From: Halicephalobus mephisto
Lineage: Eukaryota; Nematoda; Chromadorea; Rhabditida; Panagrolaimidae
Direction: 5' to 3'
DNA length: 64,000 nt
NCBI GenBank assembly: GCA_009193035.1
Contig: SWDT01000120.1
Location: 62,001 to 126,000 of the forward strand
How positions within the stretch are numbered: position 1 is the stretch's first letter; the number at the start of each line of letters is the position of its first letter. The notes beneath the pieces were generated by a model. The model did no database searches. It was not told the origin of the DNA and saw nothing but the letters and a program-made list of their open reading frames with translations. The translations under genes were made by a program, and so were the position numbers. This document shows, piece by piece, positions 13,401-25,100 of this stretch.

Positions 13401-16400
13401 CGCATCTATACATATATATCATGCATCTTTTTGTGTCCATATTGAGAGCTCTCTTTGATACGGTATTTAGATCTGGTTTAATACTATATTAAGATATAGA
13501 TTAAATACTGTGTTAAAGTATATATCTAAGATTATACACAAAAAATAGTTATGATATATCTGTATATAAACTGAATATAACGTACAAGTATATTATATTC
13601 AATGTATTGGTACATAAAATATCATATATCCGGTATATCAGAGCCATTGTAATGCATCTATGCTTTATATATCATATATCTTTTTGTGTGCATATTGAGA
13701 TTTATTTCTAATATTATATTTAGACCTGGTTTAATACTATATCAAAACAAAGATCTAATATTATATTAAGGTATATATCTGAGACTATACACAAAAATAA
13801 CTCTAATGTATTAGTATCTAAGTTGAGTATAATGTAGGTGTATTATATTCAATGTATCGGCATATGAGATATGGTATATCCAACATATTAGAACCGCTAT
13901 AATGGATCTATATACTGTATACTATATCTATATACTATATCTATATATCATGCATTTTTGTATGTATATTGAGGTCTGTTTTAATACTATATTAAAACAA
14001 AGATATGACACTGCATTAAAGTATATATCCAAGAATATACACAAAAAGAACTCTAATGTGTCAATACGTAAGATATCTTACATGCGATACATCAGAGTTG
14101 TTTTAATATATCGATATATTGTATATTATCCATCTTTTTTATGTGCAATAATAATAATTTCTGAAATTAAAATGCAACATTTTTTTTGAAAAAAACTTGT
14201 CAAAGAATATGCAGACGATAATAAAAATGGCGCCTTGAAGATGCTCGAACACCATCTGTCGCCAGTTGTCCCTTCTTCGCACATGCTTGTCATATCAGTA
14301 GCAGATCTAACTCATCGAAAAATGTATGAAAGTCAACGCATTCTTCATCATTCGATGGTTTTTTTATGTTTTTATGACTTTTAAGAAAGTAACTGATAAG
14401 ATTCGATTAACGACCGCAACTGTAAAAGCAATCACGCCTTGTCTTCTAGGACGAAAATTTTCGGTCCATTTTGCATCTTGTTTGTTTCTTAATTTAGCTT
14501 CCGACAAAACTCGAACGCAAAGAAAGTTTAATAAACAGCTTGTGAGCTTAGTCGCTGACGAGACGATGATACGGTCTTTCCTCGACGGATGATCTGTTTG
14601 TTCAAGACAAAAAATGTGTAAAATTTAACGGTATTTGAATTAGATCTTTTCTTCATAAAGAAAAGTGGCTTTTTTAACACTTGGAAATTTTGTCTACCGT
14701 TTTCTAGGAAGGGCTTTAGCTCTATTTGTAGTCAGCCAAGCATTAAGATGGGTTTTGTTGCACTTTGATGCGTCAAGTTTGGCGCGAGTGGAGCGAATCG
14801 TGGACTGAATAATAATTTCCTAACATTTAGTTTTTAAAGTGCTTATTTTGCATACAATATAAGAGTTTAAAAATTATAAAAGGTGCCAATAAGACACTTG
14901 CTTGAAGTTCTCTCTTCACAAATCATTAGACCTGAGGCACTTGTTCAATTAGTTTCGGACACTGCTTGCAATAAATCCAAGATCAGAAACGCTTTGTTTA
15001 AGCGGCATTGTGATTGATTGGAACAAGACAAAATGACAACTTGCTTTTCATTTTATTTAAAAATAATAGGGAATCGATGGGAAATGAACATGGCAAGACC
15101 CCTACCTGGGCCAGGAGTTGTTTGTAAACAGTTCATGTTATGGATAAACATTTCAGACGATTTTAAATTCCATGCACAAATACCAACCAAGGTTACATAT
15201 CGTCAGAGTAAAAGATGGAAAACTTGCATCATCGTTTACAACTTTTATTTTCCCACAGACCGAATTTATCGCCGTAACTGCATATCAGAACGAAAAGGTT
15301 TGTATTTACTCCTCAATTTACAACCCGAAAGTCAATTTGGCCAAATAAGGCCAATGCCGCTTAGCTGTGCTTATTAATTACTGTACAAAGCCGAATAGAT
15401 GATGCGCCATTTGTTTCGGAATATCGTATGACAATTCAGGCCTAGTAAATGCATATCCGAATTTATAAACAAGTCGAAAGTTAATAGCTTCTACGGTTAA
15501 GTCCGGATTTTCGGAAGACATCTGTTTTTACTTGTTTGTAAAAACATCATTTTTTATTATAAGCTTCAATAATTTCCATCAAAAGAGACTTTTGTTGACG
15601 AAGACTTCCTTCCATCTCCATCGGAAGCAATAAAGTTGTCGCCAGCGGCTCTAGAACCTCTCAATTTGAAAGTTTTATTCTGGAGCGCTAAAACGAACTA
15701 TTTTCCGCAAATTGACTGCCAAATGAAGTGTCAGTGTTCTCGCTCACCCGAGAAATGGACTTACTGTAAGTCTCCGTAAAAAAATCCCCAAGGAATGCCA
15801 AATTTTCTCAAATACAGTAATAAATGAGAATTTCCGTCTGTAAAGGATCGAAAATTGGCGCCGTCCTTTCTTTTATTTGACGTTAATTTTCTTTCCGAAA
15901 TTGGACCCTAGAGATTGAATTTTTCGAAAAAAAAGTATTTTAAATTTGAAAAAAATTCATTTTCAGGTTACTCAATTGAAAATCGACCATAATCCCTTTG
16001 CCAAGGGATTCAGAGACACTGGTGCCGGTAAGTCTACATTTAAAACACTTGTTATCTCTTTTGTCTTACTGTAGCTTTAACAGGCAAACGAGAAAAGAAA
16101 AGACACTTGTCCGGTACTTGTTACACTGGATTACCAGCAAGTCAATTCAATCGTCCATCTGATTCGAATCAGTCTCTTGATGGAAGCAGGTCAGGAAGTG
16201 TGAACGGTTATAGAAACGGGGCCGACTCTGAAAGTGAAGATGATGACAGTCCTCCTGCTAAAAGACCAAAAAGCCAAGGATCTTCTTCGGCAAATACTTC
16301 CTCTGGTCAGGACATTGACACCCCTCCTTTGACTGGTTCCAAGATCAAAGAGGAAAAGAAGGAAGCGTCTGATACAAATGGCCAGGTAATAACGATTTCT

Positions 16401-16876
16401 TTGCTGGATCATATTTCACACAAGTTCATGTTTAGGACCTAAAGCCGGCTCATTTTGCGGCAATGAAAAACGCAATGACGTTGAATGGACATAGATTGGG
16501 ACTTCCACTTCGACCGATGGATGGTCCGAACGGGATTCCAGGAGGTATGCCATTCCCGTTCCCTCCTCCAGGTTTTGGAACTCCATTTATGCCGTATTAT
16601 CCCTGTCCCAATCCTGTTAACGGAGGTATGATGCCGAATCCAGGGGAATTCTTCGGACTTCCTCACTTGATTATGCAACAACAACTTCTCAGAATGGCTG
16701 CAGCTGCTCAGAATATCCAAAATGGGACGAATTCAAGCAACAGTCCTCTACAAGCATCGACACCTCCAGGAAACAGCACTGCAGGCACCCCCAACAGTAC
16801 TCCCACGAGTTCAGATGTCAAACCGAGTCCTACTTCTTCAAAACGAGGCTTCGATGTCAATGACCTTCTAAAGTAG
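10421..16876 (+). CDS. tbx-2: T-box transcription factor, Tbx2/Tbx3 subfamily
   Basis: Six exons are inferred: up to 11091, 12167-12434, 15157-15297, 15967-16027, 16084-16385 and 16436-16876. The DNA-binding T-box starts at [11 protein letters not shown] in exon 1 and ends at FAKGFRDTG in exon 4. Between them are [38 protein letters not shown] and [25 protein letters not shown] and DPEMPK point to the Tbx2 branch rather than Tbx20 or Brachyury. A basic GKREKKR follows the domain, as in Tbx2. The N-terminal region is Ala/Ser/Pro-rich. The C-terminal part is acidic, then Pro/Gly-rich, and ends in FDVNDLLK, which resembles an eh1 Groucho-binding motif. The 5' end is not solved: the first exon is open from 10403, but the first in-frame ATG is near 10660, so an upstream ATG exon is likely. 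Exon 3 contains an internal ttcccacag that should not be used, because removal would break the T-box. Intron 2 (2.7 kb) is filled with repeats. An AATAAA lies at 17258. Confidence 0.88.
13250..14150. repeat. Tandem MITE-like satellite array inside the T-box intron
   Basis: Four head-to-tail units of about 250 bp begin near 13287, 13541, 13792 and 14038. Each has a roughly 160-bp core starting ACACAAAAA (or a variant) and ending TTTTTGTGT, followed by a linker of about 90 bp containing 'taaagtatatatctaag'. Nearly identical units recur at 48595-49232, related ones at 41625-42400, and inverted ones at 63725-64000. The inverted ends suggest a MITE that was amplified in tandem. The unit has no coding capacity. 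Confidence 0.85.
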
Positions 16877-19800
16877 AAAAAGTCGCAAAATATCAGCTGC
16901 AAGAGTTTTTAAATATTATTTAAAGTTCCATCAGAATCCTCTAGGTCATAGCACTTTCCCAGTCCTTTTCGAGTCTTAGTCAACGGGTAGGGTGTTGGAT
17001 TCAATTCGACAACACATCCCTATATTGTCACCCTTTTAAAGCATCTCAAATGTCATGGATATCCATGGATTCAATTTTTCATATTTATTGTTTATTCTAT
17101 TTTTGATTGTAAAGCTTTAGCAATTGAATTTGTAGAAGGCTTGTTGATATTATTCAGTTTTCCAAATGAAGCACAAGGTTCCAAAGATATCCAACATTAG
17201 AGTTGTCTGTATAAACCAGCCTTAAAAGTGATTGGTTTCTAAATTCATTCCTAAAAAAATAAAAAGTAAATAACTTGATGATTTTATTTTACTCCGAAAT
17301 TTTATGAAGGTAATTGGTGTGTGAATTCTCAACGATCAACTGACAGCCTGGCTTCTGAGTCGTAAAATTCCCATTCGACGCGGTTTTTTGTTATCTTTCG
17401 ATTCTATACTGAAAATGAGCGTCTGAAATTTCTTCACCTAAGCTCGTCAGTTTTCGCGCAACCCCAAAGCCGGTGTTTTACGACCACTAAAAGCGGAGTT
17501 GACGAAAATTAACTACCAAATGTATGATTCTGATCAAAAATGAAAATTTCAGAAATATAATTTCGGGACTGTATTAAAAAATGAAAGTAATATTAAATTT
17601 ATAATTTAAGTTACAATGTAAGTTTTATCATTTCCAAAAACTTGGTATTCGAGTTTCGAAAACTGAAAATTTCATAAAAGTTACTATAGTCTTCTAAGAC
17701 ATTGTAGGGATTTTTAAAATCTTATAGAGATCTCTAGAATCCAGTAGAAAGTTCTGAAAATTTTTGAAATTTTATATAAATTACAAAAGTTTATAAATTT
17801 TTTCAACTTTTTACAACTTAATAGAGGTTTCTGAAGTTTTCTAAAATCTCTTAAACGTTTCGAAACTTTCCAGAATCCAGTAGAAAGTTTTGAAAATTTC
17901 TGAAATTTTATATAAATTACAAAAGTTTATAAATTTTCTCAACTTTTTACAACTTAATAGAGGCTTCTTAATTCTTCTAAAATCTCTTAAATGTTTCAAA
18001 ACTTTCCAGAATCCAGTAGAATCTTAGATTCAACATCCAAAACTAAGATTATAAACATCAATTTCGGAAAAGTCATAATAATACCCATTTCTAATTTTTA
18101 TAGTTGTATCATGTCTATGTGCATTGAATAATTTATTCTTTATCGATAGACATTGGTTTTTCTACGGCATGAGAACCACAAAGATCCGCCGTAAAACGAC
18201 AAGATATAATCTCAATCAACAGGCTATAAATCTTGCCGACCTTTACGGTTCCATGTGTTTTCCGGTTGGCATTACGGTCGATTGTCGCTCATTCTTAAAG
18301 AACTGCTTTTTCATGAAAAATAAAAAATGACTAAAGTAATTATCTCTATAGAACCTCCAGATGCTGGTTTCATTCCTGACAGGCTTATAGTCAATCAAAA
18401 ATTCGGCTCCCGAATTAGGAAATAAAAAATTTCATCGCAATGTCTTTTACGAGGTTCTTTTTGAAGATCAATGCCGAGATGCTTTTTATACGACAAGAAT
18501 AAATTGCTCCAAATGGCTACAGTTGCTCTAATTTTCTTCCGAGGACATTGAAAATAAATTTTCTCCGAGTATGAAAACCATAAGACATGTGCCACAAGTC
18601 GCAGTCCTTCTTTGGAAAAGTCCTTCTTTGGAAAGATCAGGTTACTTGAACACGACCTCTCTCAAGTCGATGACAGAAGTGACTAGCTCAAGTTCGCTTG
18701 TTTACAGTCATCGGATTAAGTTGATTGAGTTTTCTATGGTCAAATACTTTCAAAAATGGGTGCCACCATTTGAGACACTTTTTTCTAACTTCTTGAATGT
18801 TCTGAAGAAACTGTTTGCATTAGCTCGAGAACCATCAATCTCGTCAGCACCTTATCAATTGACCAGTTTTGTCCAACTGAGAGCTGTAAACTTTTATGGG
18901 ATCACTTGCTACTGAGAATTGATTGCTGATAATCAAGTGATAAAGAACAAAGTCTTTTTTCAAGTGTTCGAATTTATACATTAAAAACAATGGGGATCAA
19001 CTAAATAAATTTAATTTTTTGTTTTCAACCTACAGTAGCCTTCAATTTCCCGAAAAGCAGTCTTGGGGTTGTAAAGTCGGCTTAGCTTTAATAATTCGTG
19101 TCATAAACAGTGGATGCAAAGTCTATTGCTTCGTCATGAGACGGTGTCGGAGCAGTGCCCGACATGCCACTTTTTCTGTCAGTTTTGACAAGAGAAGTAT
19201 CGTAAGATCTATGTATTCACCGGTCCTTGGTAAATTACTTATAATTGCTTAGACTTAGCGACAACGTTCATGGCGCCAGAATGTTTCGACAATTTTGGAG
19301 AAAACTGACAGCAAAAATCGGAGGGATGTAAAATAGAGAAACAATGCCTTATCCGGAAGTTCGGATTGATGACCGTGACAGGTGAAAGAGTTTACAATGT
19401 CAATTGAGGCTATAATTTTAAACATAGGGATCATCTTTTTTGGTATACTGTCAATCGATTAACTATTCTACTTGAATTTGAACAAACATATGTTTTCGAT
19501 TGATCCTTTGATTGGCAATGTCGTAAAAGTGACCAAAACAATGTTCTGACATTTTAGATCAAATTTCAAACGGATAATTGTCGGCTAAAAACGCTTTGGC
19601 AATTTGCGCGGCACTTGTCTTCTGTCATCTTGATTTCAGACGACTTCTTGGTTATCCCCCTACTAATCCAAGTCTATTAAGCGCTAAACTGCAATTTGTT
19701 TCTTTCTCCTTATTGTGACTAATCCGCTAAATAGTGTTTCAAAACGGTTTTCCTTTGAAAATATGGCGGAAATGATTTTTCTCAAGCGCAACAGTCGACC

Positions 19801-20430
19801 AGCGGGAGCTGCTGGATCCGGATTAAGTTCCGCGCACCTTTTTGAACTCAGGATTAAGTTGCAGAAGTGTGAAAACGAGACACATTCGGCACTATCTTAG
19901 AATCAATCATCAAACAGGAACAAATTCAAATATTAAAGGGAATGAGACCGTTTGAGAAACATTGGGGTGGAAAGAAAAATGAAATGTGACAGATGGCATG
20001 CTTATCAGATCAATGTTTTTTTTTCTGAACAACAGACGTCTTCTGAAATGTATCAAACAAAACAAATTCAGGGATATTTTTATTTTTTGAATAAGTTTTC
20101 CTTCGATTATAGAAAATTGCTGAAAGGACAATTGATTTCAACACCAAAAATCTGGCGATAATCGCTGCGTTTTTGAGAATCTTCTTTGTATTCGTTTTGC
20201 CGGTTTTTCTTTTTATATTTCTTTTCAATATTCCAGAAATACGGATTATACTGTCAAACAGGGGATAATGGAACTTTGGGCGACGATAATACTGTAATTG
20301 TCATTGAATACTTGAAAATTTTCCAACAGGGACACTAAAACAACGAAACAGTCTTGGAAAAATATATACTTATGATGTTTCTCTAATATTTTTTACACTC
20401 TGACTGAAATGAATTGAGATATTAAATAAA
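16877..20430. other. Gene-free convergent gap, first part
   Basis: This is sequence 3' of the T-box gene. A 3' UTR of about 380 nt ends near the AATAAA at 17258-17263. About 17737-18020 holds two copies of a roughly 140-bp AT-rich unit ('gaatccagtagaaagtt' to 'aacttaatagagg'). Open frames of 60-115 codons between 18124 and 20228 overlap on both strands and show no domain or splice pattern. No gene is supported. Confidence 0.5.
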
Positions 20431-20434
20431 ATAC

Positions 20435-20815
20435 TATTTGTAACTGTATATCATGAATGGAAATCATGAAATAATTCTTATTATTGAAACTATATATCAT
20501 GAATGGAAATCATGAAATAATTCTTATTATTGAAACTATATATCATGAATGGAAATCATGAAATAATTCTTGTTATTGTAACTGTATATCATGAATGGAA
20601 ATCATGAAATAATTCTTCTTATTGAAACTGTATATCATGAATGGAAATCATGAAATAATTCTTGTTATTGAAACTGTATATCATGAATGGAAATTATGAA
20701 ATAATTCTTGTTATTGAAACTATATATCATGAATGGAAATCATGAAATAATTCTTATTATTGTAACTGTATATCATAAATGGAAATCATAAAATAATTCT
20801 TATTATTGAAACTTA
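20435..20815. repeat. 46-bp tandem repeat, eight copies
   Basis: A 46-bp unit is repeated about eight times with very few differences. It consists of 'tatatcatgaatggaaatca' followed by 'tgaaataattcttattattg'. Most copies contain two TCATGA palindromes separated by seven bases. Copies differ mainly at single positions (attcttattatt versus attcttgttatt), which indicates recent expansion. Confidence 0.95.
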
Positions 20816-22129
20816 AATCTCGAAGTTTGTATTCTTAATATAACAAGGTTGAAAAAATAGAATATTCGTTTTTATTTCTTAATTTATTTTTACATTTCAG
20901 TCTTTTGTCACCGCAATTTGTTTCTCTTTTGAAAAACAATTCTCTGAATACGAGCATGGATTTATAAAAGCCTTTGTAAACGATGGAAAAACATTTGAAC
21001 AGATTGAAAACTATTTCAACATTTCTGCTTTCGAAATGTGATAATTTTCTGTTTGACAGTATTCAAAAAGTGTAAAAGGGATTTTCAAGCCTTTTTGATA
21101 GACAAAGAAAGTTAATAATCAGAACTACTATCAATTTTTAATTAACATTTTTGTGATGATGACTTTAAAGATTTTTAGAAACATTATACAACAATATCCA
21201 TATATTCATAAAATAAAACTAAAAAAATACGAATGTTGTCTTATCAAAGTCAAGAAAGATTCAATTTTGTCAGGGTCAATATCGATTGGAACTAAAAAAT
21301 AGTAAGATCTGAGTTTTGATTCCAGTAGATTTATTTTCAATTTTTAGGTCATCTTTCTTGATGAAAATAAGTTGAATTTCAATAGTCTTGACAGACATAA
21401 TTATTATTGGCATGATCTTGGAAAAGAACCAAAGTATTTTTCAAAGTTTTAGTAAAAATTTTTTCATAATTTTTATTTGATTTTCGCATTCTGGAAAATT
21501 GGATATTGCTTTGATTTCCAATTGAATGAAAAACAGACTATCAGACAATGTTGGAACATAAATTATTCTCATTTTTTTGAGACAAAAAAATCAATTCAGA
21601 TTCTAACGAAAATTTTCCATAACTGTGGTGATATTTTCAAATTTTCAAAATCATAATTTCCGACTTTCTGATCAATTGAAATTTTCCCTTAATTACAGTT
21701 TTACAGAGAACATATTTGAGGTTTTAATCAGATATTTTCGAATTTGGTGAATAAATCCGAGAAGATTAAAAACTTAAAACATACCCTACTTCAGAATTGC
21801 TTTAATATTTCTCAAAAATTCTTAGAAAATCTAATCATTTTCACAAAAGATTGAATATTTAAAAGTACTACAAAAAATAGTAGTTATATCCATTATGAGA
21901 TTGTTCATTTAATAAACAAATTGCTAAAAATGAAGCAATTGAGAATATTTTCCATAAGATTATAAATTTACAGGATTTCCATACTTTTTAAGCAAAATCA
22001 TTTTTTATGTGTAAATACAGTACCAAGTGGTAATTAGAAAATAAATAAAGCAATACATAGTACACACGTTTAGTTTGTTAACTAAAGCCTTGATCCCAGG
22101 AAGTTATGCAAAACCCAATCATTGAAAAG
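20816..22129. other. Noncoding, 3' flank of the sax-2 gene
   Basis: This AT-rich sequence lies between the 46-bp array and the stop codon of the minus-strand Furry gene. It should include that gene's 3' UTR. No coding sequence or RNA gene was recognised. Confidence 0.5.
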
Positions 22130-25100
22130 CTATGTTGTAGCTGTGTTTGTAGGGGCGGAAAAAGTGGATTCATTTACACTAGATACTCTAGAGGATCGAG
22201 TAGGAACGTTCGCATCAGATACCAGTGTTCGTAAAAGTGCAGCAAATTGCATACTGATTTCCTTCAATTGAGAACAACTGTAGTCGAGAGTTTGAAGAGA
22301 TCCAACAATGGCCCATGTTCTGAGTGTGTGACTTCTGCAAAATTGAACAAGAAGAACATCAACATCCATGTGATCACAACATCCAAATTCAGATCCATAT
22401 TGACTTCTGAAAACTCTATAATAATCAATTCTCTGATTAAACACAACAAACCTCAATTGTCTGAGAGATAACAAAGCATTTTTGTGTTGTTTGTTTGTCA
22501 TATGCAAAACAAGAGTGTCGAAATGTTGATCTCCTCGAGGAATAATATTCAGACTAGTTGTCGACAATCTACATTCAGAAACTGGCATTTCCGACATACA
22601 AGCCAAAAGTTCTCTCTGAAGTGACAGAACAGCAGGAGACAAGTCATATTCAGAAGCATTTGGGGAATTTTGAATAGCTCGAATCATATCATAAAGTTTG
22701 TCCAACATCTGAAGTAATTGGAAAAATAATTTATGAAGACATTTGCTCAATTCAATTTCTTGGTGATAATTGTTGGACAATGTCGTGGAATTCGTAGAAC
22801 CTCCTATCATCATCAATTTAAAGGAAGATTTCATAGAATTTAAAGCCTAAATCATTTTTTTTAACTTCTAATTTAAAAACTGAATTACTTACTCGAATAC
22901 ATTGTTCTTTTCTTTCAGAAAAAGTTTCATAATGTTCACGAAGTTCATACAGAGCAAATCTTTGAGTTTGTAAGAGATTTGTAGATCGTAACTGAAATCC
23001 AAAGTAATTATAAAAAAAAATTTAAAAACTTACAAATTGTGCAGTTACAAACAAAATTGGACAATCTGCTACTTTTAGAAGAACATCAGTAGCATGAGTA
23101 AAGTACCCAGAGATATCCCGATGTACTGGTGTGCTTCCTGGGTTTGGAGACAGCATAGATCCAGAAGTCGCTAGAGTCATAGACATGGTATGACTAGCAT
23201 CTCTCAAAAGTCCAGATAACTTGACACAACATTCTCTAAATAACTGAGAAAACATCAAAATACAATGAGCAGTCATTTCTCCGTCTTGATCACTAGGAAC
23301 GTCATTCACCAAAGACATCCAAACTTGTTCAACTTGTCCAGAACTATGATGATTACATTCAAGATAAATAGGAGCTTTTCTTCCTCCGTAATTAGAAGTA
23401 TTCTGGATGGAAAATTCAGAACGACATTGGATAGAAGAAGCAGTATCGAGGGCAGTCAAAAGTGGGTCTTCACCTGCAGGATATGTCGTTGAAGCCGTGT
23501 CTTCCATTGATGAAGCTCCACGATGACTTTTTTGACTTTTAAATTCATCCATTTCTTCCAATTCATCTTCATCATCTTCATCTTCAATGTCATCATCATC
23601 ATCATCTGTGTTCGGACATGAAGGACAACTTTCATCACTTTGTTTTTCTGATTGAACAGGAGTTCTATCAGATGATATATCATTTGATTCACTTGCACCA
23701 CTAAGTGGACGTCTATGTCGTTTTTTCAAAGTTGATCGATCATCGATTCCAGAAAGTCCTCTTCTAGATCCATCATTTCGAATTCTGACATCATGAATCA
23801 TATCTGCTCTATCACTAGCTTCATCAATATCATCTTCTTCATCATCTTCACCATCTCCTGGATTAATAAAATCTCCACCAAGATCTTCACCAATAGGACG
23901 AATAGTAGATAACCAATTAAATCCAGATTCAGTTGATTCACTAATTGAATCATGTTCTGCTTCCAAGAAATCAAATTCTCTAAAAACTCTTGGAAATGAT
24001 CCTGTAGCAATTGAAGGTTCACCAGCAGCAGCCAAACTAGAACCAGACATTGCTTCTAAATCATCCAAATGAGATATTCGTTCACTTGAACTATAAGCAG
24101 AATTGCTCGTTGCTCCTTGTATTGTTCCAGCATTGCCACCCAATCCCGTTCCTCCAGTTCCATCGTGGTAAAGATCCGTTGTTGATTGAGAGAAAATAAA
24201 CTAAAACCAGATTTTCATAAATCTCCGACAAAACATAATAAATAAACAAACCGATGCACTTTTAGGAAGTCCAATTTGCATTCCAGAAGCCGTAAGTAAT
24301 CCAATAAGTCTTTCACGAACTTTAGACTAAAATTAAAAAATAAAATTATTATTTTTAAAATTTTACAAACTTGAACTGTGTTATTTTGTCGACGAAGACT
24401 ATCGATATTTCCAGCACCAGACATAGGCCCGGTTGATGGAGGAACTGAATTCGTTGTTGTCTGATTATTCCCAGACGTACCAGCTGCAAATTTCCTCGGG
24501 GTCGATGGACTAATAGTATTTGTGGCATTATTTGTCGAATTCGAAATAGAACAATTTGAATTTGAATTGGTATTTCCAATATATAATTCAAATCTTGGTT
24601 TTCGTTTGTCAGCACCAAACTGAAAAAATTATTACTTTTATATAATTACAAAAGTTATATCACATTTGGATTTCAGAAATTTATGTTCTAAGTTTAGTCA
24701 CTTTAATTTGAAAATCAAAAACTAATTCAAGTAAAATTGTAATTTTTATAAAATTTTAGAATGGAATTTTAGATGTTTTTAGAATTGAATAAAAAATAAC
24801 CTAAAACAAAATCATTCAATTTCTGAGTTCTGAATCCAAAGTTAAAATTGGAAATCAGTCTTCAGAATCCAGGATTCTGGAAATTAACTTCTTGTTTCAG
24901 ATTCAGAATTTCAATCACCCTATTTTTACTACTTTTTCTAAGAATATGTAAAAAATTCTAAATTCAAAGTTAAAATTGAAAATCAGTCTTCAGAATCCAG
25001 GATTCTGGAAATTAACTTCTGATTCAGATTCAGAATTTAAATCACCCTATTTTTACTACTTTTTCTAAAAATATGTAAAAAATTTTAAATTCAAAGTCAA

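Noticed and set aside
13902..14189. 95-codon Tyr/Ile-rich frame in the T-box intron
   Set aside because: It is entirely within the 250-bp satellite array.
15197..15291. Possible intron inside T-box exon 3 (gtaaaag to ttcccacag)
   Set aside because: Removing it would delete part of the T-box core; the unspliced reading gives the expected family sequence through [10 protein letters not shown].
23456..24022. Minus-strand frames rich in Met, Lys and Leu within the sax-2 exon region
   Set aside because: They are out-of-frame shadows of the Asp/Glu-rich exon 13 of the Furry gene.
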